Of a DNA stretch of 9,117 nt, positions 6,069 to 9,117 are shown piece by piece; the first letter of the stretch is position 1, and each line of letters begins with the position of its first letter. Under the pieces are notes generated by a model, which was not told the DNA's origin, ran no database searches, and saw only the letters and a list, made by a program, of their open reading frames with translations. The translations under genes and the position numbers were made by a program. Source of the stretch: CAMLDH01 sp966250375 (GTDB lineage Bacteria; Pseudomonadota; Gammaproteobacteria; Burkholderiales; Burkholderiaceae_D); assembly GCA_966250375.1 (NCBI GenBank), contig CBINHE010000137.1, forward strand, positions 1-9,117. The letters are read 5' to 3'.

Positions 6069-7427
6069 CTATTTGTTTTGGGCACGCATCAACCATACCC
6101 GGCTGTATGTGTCTTGTTTAAGGCTGCTATTTACGACCGCTACTGCACCCGTACTATTCACCGAGAGTTTTTTCATCAACAATCCCTGATGGCTTCCATT
6201 TGAGCCACCACCAGGACCAGCGCTGTCTGGGACAAGCGTCGGCGTGGAGAAGCTGCGCCCGCCATCAGGCGAGATGGATATTCCCAAACCATGCGGATGC
6301 TGCCTGAGATTTAAAAACAATTCCCACAACACGTAAATCCTGCCTTTCGCATCGATACCCAAGTCTGGGAAACCTGCGCTTGCAGCAGACTGCGGTGGTG
6401 GTGTTGAAATCTCGCGCGTTGCTTCAAAGCTGCGTGCGCCATCAATTGAACGCGTATAGCGAATCTGGGGGCGTTCAAACGGCCCTCCGGCGCTTTCCGC
6501 ATAGACAAGATGCAGCACACCGCTGTGGTCTACGGCAAGTTTTGGTGCATCCGAATAAGCCTTGCTTGGCGCGATAAGTTGAGGGAGATCGAAAGTGGTG
6601 CCCTCATTGGTCGATTTTGCTATCCGGATATCTGCGCCGTCGTCTTCTCCAGTGGTCCAGGCCAGATACACGGTGCGGTTGGGACCGATTGCCAGCGATG
6701 GTCCGCGTGCCGGCTTGGCATTGCCACCTCCAGCAAGCTGTTGCGGCTTTGAAAAGCTTACGCCGTTATCAACCGATCGACTGAACCAGAGCGGTCCATC
6801 GTATTCCGTCCACACCGCGTAAAGCTTGCCGTCGGCACTAGCGGCAAGATCGTAGCTGCCGTTATGCCAGATATCCTTATTAATGCGCCCTTTACCGTCG
6901 CCACCAATCGAGTTCGACAGGTTGATGGGTGCGGAGAACGTCTTGCCGCCGTCCCGGGAGCGTGCGAAGAGGATATCGCCGCCATGCGAGCCGCCGGAAA
7001 AAATGATTTCCTGCCAAAGGATAAAGACATGCTGGGGTGCATTCGGCGTAAGCACGATGCGCGGCAGCCAGGAAAAAGTCGCGGGACTGCGTGATACGTT
7101 GACCGGCAGGCCAAGCTGTTTTCTACCGCGCGCAATGCGTTGAAAAAACACATCCTTGCGACTTTGCTCGACCCAGGCAACAGCGATGTCACCGCGCTCA
7201 TCAAGCGCGACCGTGGGATCGTCCACATAGTCATAGCGCGAGGCGTTTTGCTGCCAAGGCCCGCGCTCCCCATGACCGGTGGCAATCTGAGTACTGCCTT
7301 GCCATGCAAGCGGGGAAGGGGAGGCTGATGCGTGATTCGTTGCAAGCTCGGCTATGCCAAGAAAAGCGATAGTGATCCGTACGAATACCGCCATAAAGTG
7401 GGCGAATGACTGAAGTATGCTGACCAT
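6069..7427 (-). CDS. Exported Asp-box (BNR repeat) beta-propeller protein, sialidase-like fold
   Basis: A 452-residue protein with an N-terminal hydrophobic signal (about residues 12-34, probable cleavage after ASA). Five Asp-box motifs (S/TxDxGxxF) occur at 157-164 (SRDGGKTF), 218-225 (SVDNGVSF), 272-279 (STNEGTTF, degenerate), 327-334 (SIDGARSF, degenerate) and 386-393 (SPDGGRSF). The spacing of 54-61 residues fits a six-bladed propeller. Each blade also has a strand of the type VYLAWTTG or IYVLWELF. The FRIP arginine motif and a clear arginine triad of true sialidases are not seen, so sialidase activity is doubtful and a binding or structural role is as likely. The start may be ATG 7427 or the Met at residue 12; neither has a good Shine-Dalgarno, though starting at residue 12 gives a more typical signal peptide. 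It is transcribed alone and converges on the phosphoesterase gene. Confidence 0.8.
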   Translation of the reverse strand: MVSILQSFAHFMAVFVRITIAFLGIAELATNHASASPSPLAWQGSTQIATGHGERGPWQQNASRYDYVDDPTVALDERGDIAVAWVEQSRKDVFFQRIARGRKQLGLPVNVSRSPATFSWLPRIVLTPNAPQHVFILWQEIIFSGGSHGGDILFARSRDGGKTFSAPINLSNSIGGDGKGRINKDIWHNGSYDLAASADGKLYAVWTEYDGPLWFSRSVDNGVSFSKPQQLAGGGNAKPARGPSLAIGPNRTVYLAWTTGEDDGADIRIAKSTNEGTTFDLPQLIAPSKAYSDAPKLAVDHSGVLHLVYAESAGGPFERPQIRYTRSIDGARSFEATREISTPPPQSAASAGFPDLGIDAKGRIYVLWELFLNLRQHPHGLGISISPDGGRSFSTPTLVPDSAGPGGGSNGSHQGLLMKKLSVNSTGAVAVVNSSLKQDTYSRVWLMRAQNK

Positions 7428-7493
7428 GGATCGCGGGTATTGTTTAGATGGGGTGAGGCCACATCAAAAATTTGGCTCTTGCGGCAAATACCG

Positions 7494-7802
7494 TTACATC
7501 ACGAAAAGACCTCTTGTTACGCCAAGCATTAGCTGCAATTTTTCAATAGCGGCGACATGCTCAAGGTTTAACGGTTCTCCCCAATAATGCATGTCCGCGC
7601 ATTCATGCAGCACCTGATGCGTAGGTGGTTTGCGTTGCACTCGGTTCCAGAACGCTGCGTCGAACCGCTCTCCTATGGGTGCCAATCAACGTCTTCGATC
7701 GGCGCAATTTTTTTGCACGTTATGCTCTGAAATAGTAAACCGGGCGCCGAGTTGCTTCTCAAGTAACGACAAAAGCCTTTGCGACCCGCATGAATACTGG
7801 CT
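7494..7802 (-). pseudogene. Broken hypothetical gene, minus strand (in-frame stop at 7686-7688)
   Basis: One minus-strand frame reads 38 codons from 7802 (including RLLSLLEKQLGARFTISEHN), meets TGA at 7686-7688, then continues for 63 codons (APIGERFDAAFWNRVQR, then HECADMHYWGEPLNLEHVAA and IEKLQLMLGVTRG) to TAA at 7494. The lower part looks strongly protein-like, but its only start is a TTG right after the stop codon, with no Shine-Dalgarno. A single nonsense change could join both halves. A frameshift is an alternative: another frame just above reads PIEDVDWHP and would join if one C were added to the run near 7680. I do not recognise the family. The stop at 7803-7805 limits the frame upstream. 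Confidence 0.35.
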
Positions 7803-7816
7803 TCAGGGTAGCGCTC

Positions 7817-7998
7817 ATGACAGATCAACAAAAGAGCAGGTGAGGCGCTGGAGGGAAGATCGCGCCAAGGAGCGCAAGTCGCTGCCGGATTCGAACCAGA
7901 TTCCCTGGGACTTGGCTGAGGCTGATCGCGATAGGAATCATCCGGTGAGGCAGTTACTTTACGGAACCAACGCTGGATCAGTTGCCACCTATAAGTAA
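7817..7998 (+). pseudogene. Small ORF broken by an apparent one-base deletion in an A run
   Basis: ATG 7817, eight bases after AGGG (7805-7808), opens a frame that ends after MTDQQKSR. The adjacent frame is open from there to TAA at 7998, with high G+C at third positions (EQVRRWREDRAKERKSLPDS, then NQIPWDLAEADRDRN and QLLYGTNAG). Adding one A to the aaaa run near 7829-7832 would give a single 60-residue, highly charged protein with no break. It may be a pseudogene, a sequencing error or a slippage site. No family is recognised; without the shift, a GTG at 7840 could start a 52-residue form. Confidence 0.4.
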
Positions 7999-8058
7999 CT
8001 TCAACTGAATCTGTGTGAGTGCCATATCGGCCTCCGACAGGTTTGCAGGTTCCATTTT

Positions 8059-8063
8059 GGAGG
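8059..8063 (+). promoter_or_regulatory. Ribosome binding site GGAGG that fixes the start at 8069
   Basis: A consensus GGAGG stands five bases before ATG 8069. It argues against the longer in-frame start at 8015, which has no such site. Confidence 0.75.
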
Positions 8064-8068
8064 CAGTC

Positions 8069-8302
8069 ATGGGCACCCAGAACGATAATTTATCCCAGAA
8101 AATATGCAATTCCGATAAAGTAATCGAGATGCATGTGAGCGTGCATTGCGCATTAATCGCGGCGACCGGTGAAGTGCCGACAGAACGCCACCGACAGGTG
8201 TATCGAGATGCCCTGCAATCACTGATCCGACTGGCGCGTAGCGAGTATGCCCTTAGCGTCGCACGCGACATGGAGCAGGTCGCTGCAGCACTGAAAGATT
8301 AA
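8069..8302 (+). CDS. Small hypothetical protein, 77 residues
   Basis: A short soluble protein starting MGTQNDNLSQ from a well-placed ATG with GGAGG. After a polar N-terminus comes a hydrophobic stretch (MHVSVHCALIAATGEVP, about residues 21-37), then a long, charged, probably helical part (ERHRQVYRDALQSLIRLARS) to the end (MEQVAAALKD). It has no signal peptide, membrane segment or metal motif beyond two histidines and a cysteine. I do not recognise a family. The good ribosome site and clean helical pattern make it likely real. It lies between the broken ORF at 7817-7998 and a gene-poor stretch, and shares no overlap with a neighbour. Confidence 0.65.
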   Translation: MGTQNDNLSQKICNSDKVIEMHVSVHCALIAATGEVPTERHRQVYRDALQSLIRLARSEYALSVARDMEQVAAALKD

Positions 8303-8625
8303 CCGAGTCTCCTTTGCTTCATGTGATTAGCGACAGATAGTAGATTGAAGCGTTATATGCCCGGCAGGGGCACAGATACAGGCTTTTCTGGAAAAGTCTT
8401 GATAAATGTCTGTCTTGTAAGCTGGTGCTAAATCCCTCTTTTGCGGGTCCCGGGGGAAATCATCCTGCTTTGAGATTGGCACTTCAAGTGCGCTTTGGCA
8501 GTCCAATGTTAGAGAGTTTCCTCTTGGGGTGATCTTAATTGCATCAAACCTTATATACCGCTCTACATGCAATGGGCGACTTTTCTTGGATCGCCGGTCC
8601 ACAGTAGAAAATCCTGGACGAACCT
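8303..8625. other. Gene-poor stretch with small inverted repeats
   Basis: No convincing gene is seen on either strand. A 91-codon minus frame (8327-8602) begins at a GTG without a ribosome site and has no recognisable motif. Two perfect short inverted repeats are present: cttttc-tg-gaaaag (8383-8396) and gcactt-c-aagtgc (8479-8491). Neither has a following T-tract. An AT-rich segment with ttatata near 8550-8556 could hold the promoter of the NlpE-like gene, but no good -35 box is found at the right distance. Confidence 0.5.
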
Positions 8626-9090
8626 ATGGTCTGGAGAAAATTGCGTTGTCGCGCAGTAGTCCCGCTGACCGTCGTACTGGTCCTTGCGTCTGCCTGCACC
8701 CACCTTCGGCACGAACAGACCGCTGCGGCAGAGGTACCACATGCAACGCATCAAGACCTTCCGGTCCTGATGGGCCGATACACCGGTGTGCTGCTGTGCG
8801 CGGACTGTCCTGGCATCCGCACCGAGCTCTCCCTCTATGTGCAAGGAGCGTTTCGTGAGCCGGCTACCTATGTGCTACGCGAAACCTATCTTGAAAGCGG
8901 GAACGGTGATCTGAGCTTCACGACCACCGGACGGTGGACTATACGGCGCGGTTCGACGGCAGACCCTAATGCCACCGTGTATCAACTGAACTTCGACCGT
9001 CCCGGCCAGATACGAAACTTTCTGAAAGTTGGGGATAAGGAACTACGGATGCTTGACGGAGCGCTAGGAGTCTGTCGGACTTTCTCGTAG
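8626..9090 (+). CDS. NlpE N-terminal-like lipoprotein (copper resistance/envelope stress family)
   Basis: A complete 154-residue envelope protein. A basic N-terminus and hydrophobic segment (VVPLTVVLVLASAC) lead to a probable lipidation cysteine at Cys24; the lipobox LASAC is slightly atypical because Ala, not Leu, is at -3. The mature part opens with the NlpE signature GRYTGVLLCADCPGIRTELS (50-69) containing the CxxC pair Cys58/Cys61, followed by strands such as ATYVLRETYLE and GRWTIRRG. The end GVCRTFS supplies one more cysteine. E. coli NlpE has an additional C-terminal domain; here only the N-terminal beta-barrel-like domain is present, as in many relatives. NlpE senses envelope or surface stress through Cpx and is linked to copper tolerance; that role here is inferred. 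No copper genes are adjacent, and the Shine-Dalgarno is weak. Confidence 0.85.
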   Translation: MVWRKLRCRAVVPLTVVLVLASACTHLRHEQTAAAEVPHATHQDLPVLMGRYTGVLLCADCPGIRTELSLYVQGAFREPATYVLRETYLESGNGDLSFTTTGRWTIRRGSTADPNATVYQLNFDRPGQIRNFLKVGDKELRMLDGALGVCRTFS

Positions 9091-9117
9091 ATATGCACGT
9101 CCTCCTTCGATAAAATT

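Noticed and set aside
6054..7176. 14-bp exact match tttgctcgacccag at 6054-6067 and 7163-7176
   Set aside because: One copy is inside a coding region, flanks do not match, and a match of this length is expected about once by chance in a window this size.
7630..7816. Upstream part of the 122-codon plus-strand ORF as a real N-terminus
   Set aside because: It is antisense to the better-looking minus-strand remnant and shows no ribosome site; only the part after about 7830 looks coding.
8351..8530. Possible integron attC-like site (gcgttat ... ccaatgttagag)
   Set aside because: The heptamers do not fit RYYYAAC/GTTRRRY, and no stem of the right shape joins them.
8327..8602. 91-codon minus-strand ORF
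   Set aside because: Its GTG start has no Shine-Dalgarno, no family motif is seen, and it would block the promoter region expected for the NlpE-like gene.

Overview
The window looks like an accessory stretch of a proteobacterial chromosome, most likely gamma- or betaproteobacterial. Base composition is about half G+C by eye. There are Tat and lipoprotein signals, and one intergenic element resembles the REP/BIME repeats of Pseudomonas and Xanthomonas-type genomes. Genus cannot be settled from the sequence. There are no rRNA, tRNA, CRISPR, transposase or integrase genes.

Layout. (1) Positions 1-1278 (+) carry the C-terminal part of a protein made of nine 42-residue ankyrin-like repeats, cut by the left edge; it recalls the repeat region of ShET2/EspL-type type III effectors. 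(2) Positions 1290-3182 (-) hold a Tat-exported aldo/keto reductase translationally coupled to a DUF6064-like membrane protein, followed by a 5'-truncated remnant of a DUF6644-like membrane protein. (3) Positions 3183-3470 are an intergenic gap filled by a REP-like inverted repeat. (4) A VOC-family protein (-, 3471-3842) is divergent from a lipid-kinase/metallophosphoesterase pair (+, 4103-5904). Each divergent unit is preceded by a short ORF with its own Shine-Dalgarno sequence, whose stop codon overlaps the start codon of the gene. (5) An exported Asp-box beta-propeller protein (-, 6069-7427) converges on the phosphoesterase gene; a second copy of a dispersed repeat lies between them. (6) Positions 7494-8068 look like gene decay: one minus-strand frame broken by a stop and one plus-strand small ORF broken by an apparent 1-base loss. 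A small intact hypothetical gene follows (8069-8302). (7) A gene-poor stretch leads to an NlpE-like lipoprotein gene (8626-9090).

How the genes fit together. The kinase and phosphoesterase overlap by ATGA, and the reductase and DUF6064 protein by TGATG, so both are operons. The rest looks like independent accessory genes. The most unusual items are the paired overlapping leader ORFs around 3839-4103, and a 47-bp dispersed repeat present twice (3264-3310, 5976-6022) whose flanks are conserved while its 15-bp core changes sequence but stays palindromic.
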